From Streptomyces sp. 35G-GA-8 (GTDB lineage Bacteria; Actinomycetota; Actinomycetes; Streptomycetales; Streptomycetaceae), in NCBI RefSeq assembly GCF_023534745.1, contig NZ_JAMHJQ010000004.1, positions 385,608 through 449,607 on the forward strand: a DNA stretch of 64,000 nucleotides. The letters are read 5' to 3'. Position numbers and translations under genes: made by a program. The notes beneath the pieces are model-generated. The model worked only from the letters and a program-made list of their open reading frames with translations, was not told where the DNA came from and made no database searches. How positions within the stretch are numbered: position 1 is the first letter of the stretch; every line of letters starts with the position of its first letter. Shown one piece after another: positions 46,796 to 55,714 of this stretch.

Positions 46796-49012
46796 TCACC
46801 CGCTGGTGCGGGAAACGGTCACGTACTGCTCCCGCACCTCTCGGTAGCGCATCAGCTCCGCCGAGATCGGGTCCAGCACCCTCGCCCGCCCACAGGCCGC
46901 CGCCGCCTCGCGCAGCCGCCGCTCGGCGTCCTGCCCGTACCGCCGTGCCGGCCCCATCGCGGCCGCCCCGCACGCCCACTCCACGAACGGCCCGCCGACG
47001 ATCCCGGCGACCATCACCAGCACGGGCGGCAGCAGTCCCGGTTCCATTACGCCGATGATCTGCCCCACCAGCCAGAGTGCGCCGAAGATCTGAAGCAGCG
47101 TCATGGATGCCTGTGCCAGCACGGCCGCCGGCCACCAGGCGGGCCGCGGCGGCCGGCTGCTCGGGGTGGCCGCCGTCATCGCCAGATCGTCCAGCGCCTC
47201 GGGCAGCCCCTCCGCGCCGCGTGCCGCCGCCTCGCGCACGGAGTGCGCCCAGGGTCCTGGCAGCCCGGCGGACGCCTCCTCCGCCACCGTACGCACGGCC
47301 TGTTCGACCCGCTGACGTGCCGTCAGCTCCTCCTCCGCGATCGCCGGGGGCCGCTGCGCCTTGCCGCCGGGCATCCGCGTCGACTCGTACCACCGCCACA
47401 GCCTCAGCCAGGGTGTCCCGCACGCGCGGCCCGCGTTCCTGCGCCAGGCGCGCTCCGCCGACTGGCCCGCGGCCACCGCGCCGACCGCCCAGGCCAGCCG
47501 GTCGGCGAACTGTTCGCGGGAGCGCTCGCCGAGTCCGGCGCGCCCTTCGGCGACATACGCGGACCGCAACCGCCACGCCGCCGCGTCCACATCGGCGGAC
47601 AGCCGCCGTTCCGCGGCGCTCCGCTCCTGGACGAACCGCCCCAGCAGCTCACGCAGTTCGCCCACGCCGTGCCCGCTGAGCGCGGATACCGCGAGCACCG
47701 TCGCGCCGGGCTCGCCGTGTTCGCCAAGGGCCATCCCGTCCTCGTCCAGCAGCCGGCGCAGATCGTCGAGCACCTGGTCGGCGGCCTCGCCGGGGAGCCG
47801 GTCGATCTGGTTGAGCACGACGAAGGTGATCTCCGCGTGGCCGGCGAGCGGCCGCAGATAGCGCTCGTGGAGCGCGGCGTCCGCGTACTTCTCGGGGTCG
47901 ACGACCCAGATCACCGCGTCCACGAGCGCGAGCACCCGGTCCACTTGCTCACGGTGGCGGACTACGGCCGAGTCGTGGTCCGGAAGATCGACGAGGACCA
48001 GGCCGTGCAGTTCCTCGTCGCCGTCCCCGCCCGCGAGCGGCTTGCGCCGCAGCCGTCCGGGGATGGCCAGCCGGTCGAGCAGCCCCGCCGCGCCCTCGGA
48101 CCAGACGCAGGCGATGGGCGCGGAGGTGGTGGGCCTGCGCAGGCCCGTCTCCGAGATCGGCACCTCGGCCAGGGCGTTGAACAGCGTCGACTTGCCACTG
48201 CCCGTCGCTCCCGCGATGGCGACGACGGTATGGCGCGAGGAGAGCCGCTGCCGGGCGGACGCCTCGTCCAGTACGCGCCCGGCCTCGGCGAGTACGGATC
48301 CGTCGAGCCGGGTCCGCGAGAGTCCCACCAGTTCGCCCAGGGCATCGAGGCGCAGGCGCAGCGAGCCGCCGTACGCGCCTCCGATGGGCGTGTGGGCCTC
48401 GGACTCGTCGGAACCGGCGCCCGGAATGCCGTCGAGACCGTCCACGCCCCTGAGGCCGTCCAGGGAGTCCTTCTCGGAGGCGCGGCGGGCGATCAGCCCG
48501 TCGTCCCAGCTGCCCGCGGCGGGGCCGGACTCGTCGGGGGCGGGGAGCGCGGCGGGCTCGGCGTACTCGACGGACGTGGCGTACTCCCCGGACTCCGCGG
48601 ACTCCGCGGACTCTACGGACTCGGCATACGCCACCGACTCGGCGTACTCCGCGGATTCGCGTGCCTCTTGGACCTCTTGGACCTCCGCGGCCACGTCGGG
48701 CCCATTGGATTCCGCGGATCTCGCCGACTTCATGAATTTCGCGGGCTTCATGAATTTCGCGAACATCGGGGACTTCCCGGGTTCCATGGAGTCCTCGACG
48801 CCCTCCACTCCGTTCTCAGGAGCCTTGTCAGCATCAGCCGGGCCGGCTCCGTCAGTTCCGTCGGCTCCGTCAGCGCTGTCATCTCTGTCGGCGTCGTCGG
48901 CTCCGTCGGTTCCGTCGGCCTCATGAGACCTGCCGGACTCATCGACCCCATTGACTTCGTCGATCTCGTTGGCCCCATCAGCAACATCAGTCACCTGAGA
49001 CACATCGGTCAC
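46796..49012 (-). CDS. dynB: Dynamin-like GTPase with disordered N-terminal extension (DynB-like)
   Basis: A 738-aa GTPase. The first 200 residues are low-complexity Ala/Asp/Glu/Ser-rich with repeats (YAES-type units; [11 protein letters not shown]). The GTPase domain has [19 protein letters not shown] and NQID. Two C-terminal transmembrane segments ([18 protein letters not shown] and [20 protein letters not shown]) anchor it. In S. venezuelae, paired dynamins DynA and DynB stabilise FtsZ rings in sporulation; the pair order here agrees, so the symbol is tentative. ATG overlaps the upstream stop by four bases. Confidence 0.75.
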   Translation of the reverse strand: MTDVSQVTDVADGANEIDEVNGVDESGRSHEADGTDGADDADRDDSADGADGTDGAGPADADKAPENGVEGVEDSMEPGKSPMFAKFMKPAKFMKSARSAESNGPDVAAEVQEVQEARESAEYAESVAYAESVESAESAESGEYATSVEYAEPAALPAPDESGPAAGSWDDGLIARRASEKDSLDGLRGVDGLDGIPGAGSDESEAHTPIGGAYGGSLRLRLDALGELVGLSRTRLDGSVLAEAGRVLDEASARQRLSSRHTVVAIAGATGSGKSTLFNALAEVPISETGLRRPTTSAPIACVWSEGAAGLLDRLAIPGRLRRKPLAGGDGDEELHGLVLVDLPDHDSAVVRHREQVDRVLALVDAVIWVVDPEKYADAALHERYLRPLAGHAEITFVVLNQIDRLPGEAADQVLDDLRRLLDEDGMALGEHGEPGATVLAVSALSGHGVGELRELLGRFVQERSAAERRLSADVDAAAWRLRSAYVAEGRAGLGERSREQFADRLAWAVGAVAAGQSAERAWRRNAGRACGTPWLRLWRWYESTRMPGGKAQRPPAIAEEELTARQRVEQAVRTVAEEASAGLPGPWAHSVREAAARGAEGLPEALDDLAMTAATPSSRPPRPAWWPAAVLAQASMTLLQIFGALWLVGQIIGVMEPGLLPPVLVMVAGIVGGPFVEWACGAAAMGPARRYGQDAERRLREAAAACGRARVLDPISAELMRYREVREQYVTVSRTSG

Positions 49013-50616
49013 CTTTCCCTCTGGAGTACGGACAGCGCGGCGATCAACTCGGCCTGCGGCTCCGGGGTCACCTCAAGCGCGTCGAGGGGTCCCAGCCGCC
49101 GGTCGCGCTCCGCGTGCAGTACGCGATCGATGTACGTCGTCACCAACTCGCCGCCCCGGTCGCGCAGCCGCAGCGCCACGTGCGCCCCGACCCGCTCCGC
49201 GAGCCGCTCCCCCGCGAGCCGGGCGCGCCGGCCCCCGAGCAGGGCCGCCGCGAGCAGGGCGGCGACGGTCTCCGCGTCGGGCGCGGGGGTCCGTTCGAGC
49301 TGCCGGATCTCCTCCTCGGCCAACTCCTCAAGGACGCGCCGCCAGCGGCGTACGGCCATCCCGACCCGTTCCGCCGTCTCCCCGTCCGGTCCCGGCATGG
49401 GCAGCGCCCCGGCGGCCGGCTCACGCCGCCATACCTCCTCCACCCGTTCCTCGGCCGCGGCCACCGCGCACTGGAGGAGGGCACCCAGGCTCTCCACCAG
49501 TGAGTCGAGCAGCTCACGCGCCGAACTGTCCCGGGGGTAGCCGCGCCAGCGCGTGCGCGCGTCCCCGGCGAGCACGGCCCCGCGCTGGAGCTGCCGCCGC
49601 ACCCGCTCGCCCTCGGACCCGTAGGCCTCCTCGACCGCGCCCGTCAGCCGCACGGCGGCGGCGTACTGCGCGGCCACCGCCCCCGCCAGCTCCGGCATCC
49701 GCGCGTTCAGCGAGTCGATGACCCCGGCCGCGGTGCGCACCAGGGCCTGCTGACGAGCCGCCGGATCCTGCACCCGGTGCGCGAGCCAGGCGAGCAGCGG
49801 TGCGACGGCGGTCGTGGGCAGCAGGCCCCGCCCGGCGCCCGCGGACTCGGGCAGTTCGGGGATGGTGAACCGCGGTACGTCGCCGAGCCCGGCCCGGGTC
49901 AGCAGCGCCGCGTACTGCCGTGACACCTCGTCGATCATCTGGTGCGGCACCCGATCGAGGACGGTGACCAGGGACGCGTCGTACTCCTTCGCGGTACGGA
50001 GCAGATGCCAGGGCACGGCGTCCGCGTAGCGGGAGGCGGTGGTCACCATGACCCATACGTCCGCGGCGCAGATCAACTCGGCGGCCAGCAGCCGGTTCTC
50101 CACCACGAGCGAGTCGATGTCGGGTGCGTCGAGCAGTGCGAGCCCGCGGGGCAGGGCGGCCGCGGTGTCGATCCGTAGCGCGCTCTGCTCCACGGGGCCC
50201 GTGCCGTCCGTACCGATCCCCCCGTCGTCCTCCTGCTGCGGCAGCCAGACGCGCGTCAGGTGCGGCAACACCCGCATCCCGGCGAACCAGTGGTGGTCAT
50301 CGGGGTGGCAGACGAGAACGGGGGTACGTGTGGTGGGGCGGAGCACCCCCGCCTCACTGACCCGCCGCCCCACAAGGGAGTTGACGAGCGTGGACTTTCC
50401 GGCACCGGTGGATCCCCCGACGACCACGAGAAGAGGTGCTTCGGGGTCCCTGAGCCGGGGCAGCAGGTAGTCGTCGAGCTGCGCGAGCAGCTCGGCCCTG
50501 GTCTGCCGGGCACGCGGCGCCCCGGTGAGAGGCAGTGGAAGACGCACGGCAGCGACACGGTCGCGCAGTGCGGAGAGTGCGTCGATCAGCTGGGGCCGTA
50601 CGTCCAAGGTCACCAC
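49009..50616 (-). CDS. dynA: Dynamin-like GTPase (DynA-like)
   Basis: A 535-aa soluble GTPase: [17 protein letters not shown] (G1), then the DAPDIDS G3 region. The C-terminal half is helical (GED-like) without membrane spans. It forms an operon with the next gene through an ATGA overlap. The pair probably assembles at division septa. Same caution about the name as for its partner. Confidence 0.75.
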   Translation of the reverse strand: MVTLDVRPQLIDALSALRDRVAAVRLPLPLTGAPRARQTRAELLAQLDDYLLPRLRDPEAPLLVVVGGSTGAGKSTLVNSLVGRRVSEAGVLRPTTRTPVLVCHPDDHHWFAGMRVLPHLTRVWLPQQEDDGGIGTDGTGPVEQSALRIDTAAALPRGLALLDAPDIDSLVVENRLLAAELICAADVWVMVTTASRYADAVPWHLLRTAKEYDASLVTVLDRVPHQMIDEVSRQYAALLTRAGLGDVPRFTIPELPESAGAGRGLLPTTAVAPLLAWLAHRVQDPAARQQALVRTAAGVIDSLNARMPELAGAVAAQYAAAVRLTGAVEEAYGSEGERVRRQLQRGAVLAGDARTRWRGYPRDSSARELLDSLVESLGALLQCAVAAAEERVEEVWRREPAAGALPMPGPDGETAERVGMAVRRWRRVLEELAEEEIRQLERTPAPDAETVAALLAAALLGGRRARLAGERLAERVGAHVALRLRDRGGELVTTYIDRVLHAERDRRLGPLDALEVTPEPQAELIAALSVLQRER

Positions 50617-50924
50617 ATGCGAAGAATGCCCAATTTTGGAGCCTTTTTGAAGCGTATGGACATCCCTGCGCGCCGATCACATACTCGGGACAGACGGGAC
50701 GAGTGGGGCACAGGCATAACGACTGCACAACACCCGGGGCGCCGAGGGCCAAAAGCGATGCGTGAATCGCACCTGCCTGCGATTATCGGTTCGCTTCACT
50801 GAACCTCCACAACGTGCCACGGGCGTGAAGCAACCGGGTCAAGGTGATCGGAGCCCTATCCTTGTCCCGGCAAGGTCGCGGAACCACCCAACCCGGGCTC
50901 CAGGTATACCGAGGCCACCACCCG

Positions 50925-50997
50925 GCCCCCGTAGCTCAGTGGATAGAGCAGGTGCCTTCTAAGCACTTGGCCGCAGGTTCGAGTCCTGCCGGGGGCG
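50925..50997 (+). tRNA. tRNA-Arg (anticodon UCU)
   Basis: Seven-base acceptor GCCCCCG pairs with CGGGGGC; D-arm GCTC...GAGC; anticodon loop CTTCTAA with anticodon TCT; T-arm GCAGG-TTCGAGT-CCTGC. It decodes AGA, a rare codon in this genome. The 3' half lies next to a tyrosine integrase, so it is the probable attachment site. The 308 bases before it (50617-50924) show no clear feature. Confidence 0.97.
50970..50997. other. Probable attL at the 3' end of tRNA-Arg
   Basis: The 3' part of the tRNA gene from the T-arm to the discriminator base is the usual identity segment for tyrosine integrases. The matching attR must lie beyond the window, so the exact core length cannot be set. Confidence 0.55.
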
Positions 50998-51006
50998 CTA
51001 CGCGCG

Positions 51007-51030
51007 ATGACCAGCGGAAACGCTGGTCAT
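51007..51030. terminator. Hairpin with GAAA tetraloop after the tRNA
   Basis: A perfect 10-bp stem ATGACCAGCG / CGCTGGTCAT closes on a GAAA tetraloop, nine bases past the tRNA. It may terminate the tRNA transcript on the element side. Confidence 0.6.
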
Positions 51031-51073
51031 TGGCGTCTCTGGCTCAATGCACATCGCTACCAAACCAAGTGCC

Positions 51074-51103
51074 TTGACTGTCCACGATGGTGGACGCCAT
51101 GGT
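51074..51103 (+). promoter_or_regulatory. Integrase promoter with operator in spacer
   Basis: -35 TTGACT (51074-51079) and -10-like CATGGT (51098-51103) with an 18-base spacer that contains the operator 51080-51095. The predicted start is at or next to ATG 51110, so the mRNA may be leaderless. Confidence 0.45.
51080..51095. promoter_or_regulatory. Operator site 1, GTCCAC-GATG-GTGGAC
   Basis: Perfect 6-bp arms about a four-base centre. It is the first of four copies in the element. Confidence 0.65.
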
Positions 51104-51109
51104 GAATCC

Positions 51110-52081
51110 ATGACAGCCGAGCGATACAACCTCGCGCCCATGGCCGCCTCGTGGATCCGCGCCCTGCGCTCCCAGAACCTCGCCGACAACACCATCCGTG
51201 TCTACACCCGTGCCGTCAGCGACTTCGCCGCGTTCCTCCTTGACGAGGAGATCGGCTACCGCCCGCCGGTCGACGAGGACGGCACGGAGGGGCGCCCGGT
51301 ACCGACCTCACTGGAGGAGATCCACCGCGAGCATGTCGAGGCGTACATCACGGCCACCATGAAGCGCACCTCTGCGAGCACCGCGAACCAGCGGTTCCGA
51401 TCCCTCAAGACCATGTTCAACTGGCTTGTCGACGAAGAGGAGATCGACCGCTCGCCCATGCGCACGATGAAGCCGCCGGCGATCCCGGAGGTGGAGGTCC
51501 CGATCATCAGCGAGGGCGACCTCTCGAAGCTTTTCAAGGCGTGCGCGGGCAAGACGTACGCGGACCGGCGGGACACGGCGCTGCTGATGCTGTTCCTCGA
51601 CACCGGCGTCCGGCTCTCTGAGGCGACGGACCGGCGGGTCGAAGATCTTGACCTGGACTTGAAGGTGCTGCACGTCCTCGGCAAGGGCAACGTCAGGAGG
51701 CCGGTGCCGTTCGGGCGGACGTGCGCGACCGCATTGGACCGGTACCTGCGGGCGGCGGCAAAGCACAAGGGCAAGCCGTTGGAGGGCGACATGTGGCTGT
51801 GGTGGGGAGAGCGCAACCGGGGGCAGCGGCTGACATTGTGGGGTGTGGGCACGATGCTGAAACGCCGATGTGCGGAGGCCGGAATCCCGGAGCTCCACCC
51901 CCACCAGTTCCGGCACACGTTTGCTCATCAATGGAAGGTCAACGGGGGCAACGAGGACGACTTGATGCGGATCACCGGGTGGAAGTCCAGGCAGATGCTG
52001 ACGCGCTACGCCGCGTCTGCGGGCTCGGAGCGGGCGGCGTTGGCTCACCGGAGGCTGAGCCCCGGCGACCGGCTGAAGTAG
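51110..52081 (+). CDS. int: Tyrosine integrase
   Basis: A 323-aa tyrosine recombinase, Xer-like in length. An N-terminal SAM-like core-binding domain ([19 protein letters not shown]) precedes the catalytic domain. Catalytic Arg is in DTGVRLSE, Lys in LGKGNVRRP, the His/Arg pair in HPHQFRHTF, and the Tyr in TRYAAS. It should integrate the element at tRNA-Arg. ATG 51110 is chosen because the promoter-like elements lie just upstream and the operator would otherwise be inside the gene; ATG 51047 is the alternative. Confidence 0.9.
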   Translation: MTAERYNLAPMAASWIRALRSQNLADNTIRVYTRAVSDFAAFLLDEEIGYRPPVDEDGTEGRPVPTSLEEIHREHVEAYITATMKRTSASTANQRFRSLKTMFNWLVDEEEIDRSPMRTMKPPAIPEVEVPIISEGDLSKLFKACAGKTYADRRDTALLMLFLDTGVRLSEATDRRVEDLDLDLKVLHVLGKGNVRRPVPFGRTCATALDRYLRAAAKHKGKPLEGDMWLWWGERNRGQRLTLWGVGTMLKRRCAEAGIPELHPHQFRHTFAHQWKVNGGNEDDLMRITGWKSRQMLTRYAASAGSERAALAHRRLSPGDRLK

Positions 52082-52098
52082 CCGGCCGCCGTTGGGGT

Positions 52099-52287
52099 TC
52101 AGCGTCCGGGGCGGACCAGTTCGAGGCTGCCGACGAGCCGTGGTACACGCGCAATCAAAAGCGTGAGTGCTACGGCTTCCTCGATCTGGCTGGGGTCGTA
52201 CGCCATCCGGACACGGTCTCCGAAATCTCGGTACATCACGGGAATGCCGTCGTCCAGGTCTGCGCATTCCACTCGAACACCCGTCAC
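52099..52287 (-). CDS. Small protein of the integrase-repressor region
   Basis: A 62-aa protein, GTG 52287 with AGGGGGCTAT upstream. Sequence includes DGIPVMYRDFGDRVRMAYDP and a helical EEAVALTLLIARV. It is downstream of and collinear with the repressor gene, converging with the integrase gene (17-base gap). Function unknown. Longer in-frame starts exist at 52392 and 52362 without ribosome binding sites. Confidence 0.55.
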   Translation of the reverse strand: MTGVRVECADLDDGIPVMYRDFGDRVRMAYDPSQIEEAVALTLLIARVPRLVGSLELVRPGR

Positions 52288-52470
52288 ATAGCCCCCTGTC
52301 CCGCTGGCTCCGGCATGCCGGTTCGCACACGCGTTCGTTTCTGCGCGAGGTCCAGTAACCATACGGCTACGCAACCCATTGGTGCAGGCCATAGGGAGAA
52401 TCGGGGGCGAACACTCCGCATCGTGACCGTTCAGAGATCGTTGATTTTAGATGACAAACAGGGCGGTCGA

Positions 52471-52869
52471 TCAGCCCTCTTCATCCCAACGCTCCGCCAC
52501 AGCACGGGACTTGGGAGTGTCGGTCAGCGGCACGTCGAGACGACGAATGAGGACGGCCGGCGCGCCGACCGCGAGTTCGGACTCCGCGTATCCGATCACC
52601 TGGAGGTGCGCAGCAGCCGCCACTACGTCGCGCGGCAGGGCGAGACCAACCGCGAGGGCAGACACCAGCTTGGGCGTCACGGTGTACCCGGCACCGCTAA
52701 TGATCTTCCCGACGAGGGATTTACTGGGAGACCATCCGGTTTCGGGGTCCACGGCGATCTCGGAGAAGTCTCGGGTACTCCAGCGCTTCCCGATGCCAAC
52801 GTGCTGCTGCACCAGCTCGGTCAGCGCATCACGCTGCTCGGGCACCACGGCCGCCTCTCTTACCGCCAC
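52471..52869 (-). CDS. Phage-type HTH repressor
   Basis: A 132-aa protein with an XRE-like HTH region: RWSTRDFSEIAVDPETGWSP, then SKSLVGKIISGAGYTV and ALAVGLALPRDVVAAAA. This arrangement is seen in immunity-type regulators of actinobacterial temperate phages. GTG 52869 has AAGG upstream; GTG 52875 is possible. It is divergent from the HTH gene at 53094 with operator copies between. Binding to these is inferred. Confidence 0.72.
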   Translation of the reverse strand: MAVREAAVVPEQRDALTELVQQHVGIGKRWSTRDFSEIAVDPETGWSPSKSLVGKIISGAGYTVTPKLVSALAVGLALPRDVVAAAAHLQVIGYAESELAVGAPAVLIRRLDVPLTDTPKSRAVAERWDEEG

Positions 52870-52944
52870 GTCCACACCTTACGAGTGGGGGGATCCCGGA
52901 AATGCCAGGTCAGAGCGCGCAACCATTCGCGCTCGGTCGCTATT

Positions 52945-52960
52945 GTCCACGATCGCGGGC
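52945..52960. promoter_or_regulatory. Operator site 2, GTCCAC-GATC-GCGGGC
   Basis: Degenerate right arm (GCGGGC). It lies 76-91 bases from the start of the leftward repressor gene. The reverse strand reads TGGACA in it, a possible -35. Confidence 0.45.
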
Positions 52961-53013
52961 GCCACGGGGCCAGTCGAGGCCACTCCGTCTGGATATTGCC
53001 TAACTGCAATGTC

Positions 53014-53029
53014 GCCCACGATCGTGGAC
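53014..53029. promoter_or_regulatory. Operator site 3, GCCCAC-GATC-GTGGAC
   Basis: One mismatch in the left arm. Its right arm overlaps TGGACA, the -35 of the rightward promoter. Confidence 0.6.
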
Positions 53030-53053
53030 AGCGCTCAAGCGATGTGCTTTAGT
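53025..53053 (+). promoter_or_regulatory. Rightward early promoter
   Basis: -35 TGGACA (53025-53030) and -10 TTTAGT (53048-53053), spacer of exactly 17. It reads into the HTH gene at 53094 and probably the whole operon. Operators 3 and 4 flank the -35 and the start point. Confidence 0.55.
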
Positions 53054-53059
53054 GGGGAT

Positions 53060-53075
53060 GTCCACGAACGTGGAC
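53060..53075. promoter_or_regulatory. Operator site 4, GTCCAC-GAAC-GTGGAC
   Basis: Perfect arms, located between the -10 element and the ribosome binding site of the HTH gene at 53094, a position suited to block transcription. Confidence 0.65.
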
Positions 53076-53093
53076 AGCGCAACGGAGGAACGA

Positions 53094-53465
53094 ATGTCCC
53101 ACCCCAGACTCCGCCTGATAGACCCGCACGTTCTGCGGCACCTCATGCAGCACTCACCGAACGGGCGGCCCATCAGCGGCAAGAGCCTTGGGGAACGGGT
53201 CGGCCTCTCCAAGAGCAAGATCAGTGCACTCCTCCACGAGGAGCGCGCCACTGTGACGCGAGAGACCGCAGACGACATCGCGGAGATCCTCGGAGTCCAC
53301 ACCGGCGCTCTCTTTTTTGAGCCATTGCCCACGCCCGTGGGCGTGGGCAATCACGGAAAGGGCAGAGATGACCACCAGCGAGCGCTCCCAGCGAATGCGG
53401 CTCGCCGCGCACAAGAGCTGGGGCAACACCCTCGACAGGGCGAGCCGGACGGCCGCCGCCCGTAA
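53094..53465 (+). CDS. HTH transcriptional regulator (Cro-like position)
   Basis: A 123-aa protein with a lambda-like HTH: PISGKSLGERVGLSKSKIS and ISALLHEERATVTRETADD. ATG 53094 has GGAGGAACGA upstream; an in-frame ATG at 53058 would put the operator inside the gene. The region from about residue 77 overlaps the inverted repeat at 53325 and then the next gene out of phase for 98 bases, so the C-terminal 40 residues may be fortuitous or the gene may have gained a longer tail by frameshift. Confidence 0.75.
   Translation: MSHPRLRLIDPHVLRHLMQHSPNGRPISGKSLGERVGLSKSKISALLHEERATVTRETADDIAEILGVHTGALFFEPLPTPVGVGNHGKGRDDHQRALPANAARRAQELGQHPRQGEPDGRRP
53325..53350. repeat. Inverted repeat TTGCCCACGC / GCGTGGGCAA
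   Basis: A perfect 10-bp stem with six-base loop CCGTGG. It contains GCCCAC-GCCC-GTGGGC, a relative of the operator motif, inside the HTH frame and 18 bases upstream of the next gene start. It could be an operator variant, an attenuator or a processing hairpin. Confidence 0.55.
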
Positions 53466-53697
53466 GGCCAGCCATCACACCCGGTTCCTGGACAAGGCCC
53501 GCGAGCTGCACCCCCATGCGACGGACGCGCAGATCGAGCAGGTTGCCGATTCGCTGCGGAAGGCGCACTACACGGATCTGGCGCTCAAGTCGGCTCAGGC
53601 CCGGCGGATCAAGAGCGAGATGGCGAAGCAGGCGAAGCAGAAGGCGGTCGCGCAGGAGATCGCCGCGCTGTCGGCCGGCCACCCCAGCGCCGCCTGA
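53368..53697 (+). CDS. Conserved phage-type protein, unknown function
   Basis: A 109-aa basic, helical protein: MTTSERSQRMRLAAHKSW, then ARRIKSEMAKQAKQKAVAQEIAA. This type appears in actinomycete phage early regions. ATG 53368 has AAAGGG upstream. It overlaps the HTH frame by 98 bases. Confidence 0.65.
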   Translation: MTTSERSQRMRLAAHKSWGNTLDRASRTAAARKASHHTRFLDKARELHPHATDAQIEQVADSLRKAHYTDLALKSAQARRIKSEMAKQAKQKAVAQEIAALSAGHPSAA

Positions 53698-53787
53698 GTC
53701 ACCTCATGAAGCGGGGCCGCCCGGACCGGGCCTGGTCCATGGCAGCCCCTCGGCAATCCACCAGCACAACGAGAGAAGTGGATCACC

Positions 53788-54246
53788 TTGAGTACACAGA
53801 CTATCCGTCCTACGGATTTGCCCGCCGGTCACCGGCGGACGGTCCGCTTGGACGTTGAACTCCCCCGCCCGACCACCGTGTCCGCGACGTTCCGGGCTGC
53901 GGCCCGCGTGATCGCGTCGAACGGGCACTACCAGGGCGGGGATTACGTCCCTGACCCATTCGACCGGGAGATGTGCGTCCCGCACTTCCTGCGGCCGATG
54001 AGCATCGTGGCCGCGCTGAAGACGGCGGTGACCGGGGACCCGCATGTGGATACCGCGCTGGCGAACAAGGCGATCGAGGTCTTGGCGCTGCGGCTGGAGG
54101 TCGGCGGGGAGATGGGCCCGTATTACGGGGACATTCTCTCGCTGGAGGAGCACATCGCGGCGTGGGGGGACGTCCCGGGCCGGACGGCGGAGTCGGTTGT
54201 CGCGGTGCTGTACGCGGCTGCGGACGCTGTCGAGGTGACGGCATGA
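53788..54246 (+). CDS. Phage-type protein, unknown function
   Basis: A 152-aa acidic protein with no recognised motif; central region FDREMCVPHFLRPMSIVAAL then a C-terminal helical half. TTG start at 53788 with GAGAGAAG upstream. It overlaps the next gene in ATGA. Its function is unknown. Confidence 0.65.
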   Translation: MSTQTIRPTDLPAGHRRTVRLDVELPRPTTVSATFRAAARVIASNGHYQGGDYVPDPFDREMCVPHFLRPMSIVAALKTAVTGDPHVDTALANKAIEVLALRLEVGGEMGPYYGDILSLEEHIAAWGDVPGRTAESVVAVLYAAADAVEVTA

Positions 54247-54569
54247 GCATCCACGACACGCAGAGGCGGAGCCTGCTTGCCGCGCACTCGGTGGCCTTGT
54301 ACGTGCAGCAGGTCGGTCCGATCCCGCCGTCGACCGTCTCGGTCCAGTGCCACGACTTCGCCCCGGACAGCCCCAGCGTGGACGTGAACTTTTTCAAGAA
54401 CCCGGAGGGTGTGCGGCTGCTCGCTGCCGCGCTTGGGGCCAAGGTCACCGAGGGCCCGCACAGTGCCACCAGTTCTCGGCTGTACACGGAAGCGCTGGCC
54501 GATGTGAGCGGTATCCCCGTGACGATCTGGTCGCTGGCCGACGCCCCGGAGACGGGCGGTGCGCTGTGA
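54243..54569 (+). CDS. Phage-type small protein, unknown function
   Basis: A 108-aa protein, first residues MSIHDTQRRSLLAAH, with VQCHDFAPDSPSVDVNFF. ATGA overlap with the gene before and GTGA with the gene after indicates coupled translation. No family recognised. Confidence 0.65.
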   Translation: MSIHDTQRRSLLAAHSVALYVQQVGPIPPSTVSVQCHDFAPDSPSVDVNFFKNPEGVRLLAAALGAKVTEGPHSATSSRLYTEALADVSGIPVTIWSLADAPETGGAL

Positions 54570-55168
54570 GTTCGACGCGTGCGGTGACGGCGTTGGCGGC
54601 GTTGATTCATGACGCGCAGCAGCGTCGGCAGACGGCGACGGGTGTTGCGTTGGCGGTGGATTCGGCGGGGATGTTGATGTCGCCGGAGACGGCGGCGGAG
54701 CTGACCGCGCTGCGGGCCCGGGTCGCCGAGCTGGAGGCCGCGCGGGCCCCGGCTGAGGAGTACGGTCCCGCGTTCCCTTGGGTCGCGCTGATGGACGACG
54801 ACGACCGCCATGAGTTCCTGGGGGAGTTGGCGGCTGCGGCCATCGACTACTACCGGCCCGAGACCGACGACGCGGCCACGCTCGTGGAGATCGAGAAGGC
54901 GTGCATGACGTGGCGTCTGACTGCTGAGGCGCAGCACGCGCACAACACCGCTCCCGGCCCGGATGCCGAGGCGGACCGCATCGTCGCCTACCGCAACAGC
55001 GACCGGCCCGGGGTGCTGCTGTGCCGGGAGCACGGGGACGGCTGGATGGGTCTGACTCCGCTCACCTCCGAGAACCTGCCCGACGGCGGGCTGTGCACGT
55101 GGGGCTGGCCGGGGCCGGAGCAGTGCGGCAGGGACGTGCTGATCACCGAGGCGGGTGATCCGCGATGA
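54566..55168 (+). CDS. Phage-type protein, unknown function
   Basis: A 200-aa acidic protein. A helical middle part (ELTALRARVAELEAARAPAEE) has coiled-coil character. The C-terminal part has CREHGDGWMGLTPLTS and CTWGWPGPEQCG. Four Cys/His residues (CREH, CTWG..C) could bind metal. Starts GTG, stop overlaps the next ATG. Confidence 0.65.
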   Translation: MSSTRAVTALAALIHDAQQRRQTATGVALAVDSAGMLMSPETAAELTALRARVAELEAARAPAEEYGPAFPWVALMDDDDRHEFLGELAAAAIDYYRPETDDAATLVEIEKACMTWRLTAEAQHAHNTAPGPDAEADRIVAYRNSDRPGVLLCREHGDGWMGLTPLTSENLPDGGLCTWGWPGPEQCGRDVLITEAGDPR

Positions 55169-55308
55169 CGGTCCTGCTGTGGATCTCCTACGCCCTGATC
55201 GTCTGGGGCCTCGGCTGTGCCGCGCTCGTCGCCGCGCTCGACGACCGTCACCCGTTCGCCTACCTCGCTGCCCTGCTGCGCCCCCACGGAGGCCGCAATG
55301 CACGCTGA
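55165..55308 (+). CDS. Small membrane protein
   Basis: A 47-aa protein: MTVLLWISYALIVWGLGCAALVAALDD, one transmembrane helix and a short basic tail. It is tied to the previous gene by an ATGA overlap and to the next by an 11-base overlap. Such short phage membrane proteins are often exclusion or regulatory factors, but the role is unknown. Confidence 0.6.
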   Translation: MTVLLWISYALIVWGLGCAALVAALDDRHPFAYLAALLRPHGGRNAR

Positions 55309-55714
55309 CCAGACGCCCGTCGGCCCCCGCCTGTGGGAGATCGACCACCCGTACTACTGCACCGAGGGCAACTTCTACGCCAGGCCCAGCGACGGCTTGC
55401 ACACCGAGTACCCCTCGTGGGCTGCCTTCTACGAAGACTGGGCCGACACCGACCCGGACCTGAACCTCGTCTTCCGCTGGGACTGGAAGCGCCCGAACCC
55501 GGACGACTACGAGGACGGCGAGGAACTTCCGCCGGAGACGCTGGCCGTGTACTGGGTCCTCCAGCGCAAGGCGATCCTCAGGTCCACCGAGTGCGTCATC
55601 GACCGGGCGGACGAGCCCGCCGTGCGTACGTGGCTGACCGACCGGGCCCGGACGATCGCTGCGATCTGGGCGCCGATCAGCCCCGGCACCGAGGGCGGTG
55701 GCGACCGTGGCTGA
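55298..55714 (+). CDS. Phage-type protein, unknown function
   Basis: A 138-aa acidic protein with Trp-rich segments (YPSWAAFYEDWADTD, FRWDWKRPNPDDYE) and an Arg/Glu-rich C-terminal helix. ATG 55298 has GGAGG upstream. No family recognised. Confidence 0.65.
   Translation: MHADQTPVGPRLWEIDHPYYCTEGNFYARPSDGLHTEYPSWAAFYEDWADTDPDLNLVFRWDWKRPNPDDYEDGEELPPETLAVYWVLQRKAILRSTECVIDRADEPAVRTWLTDRARTIAAIWAPISPGTEGGGDRG

Noticed and set aside
46544-49540. 998-residue plus-strand frame opposite ssbB and dynB
   Set aside because: Shadow frame with long Gly/Leu/Arg runs, crossing two real genes.
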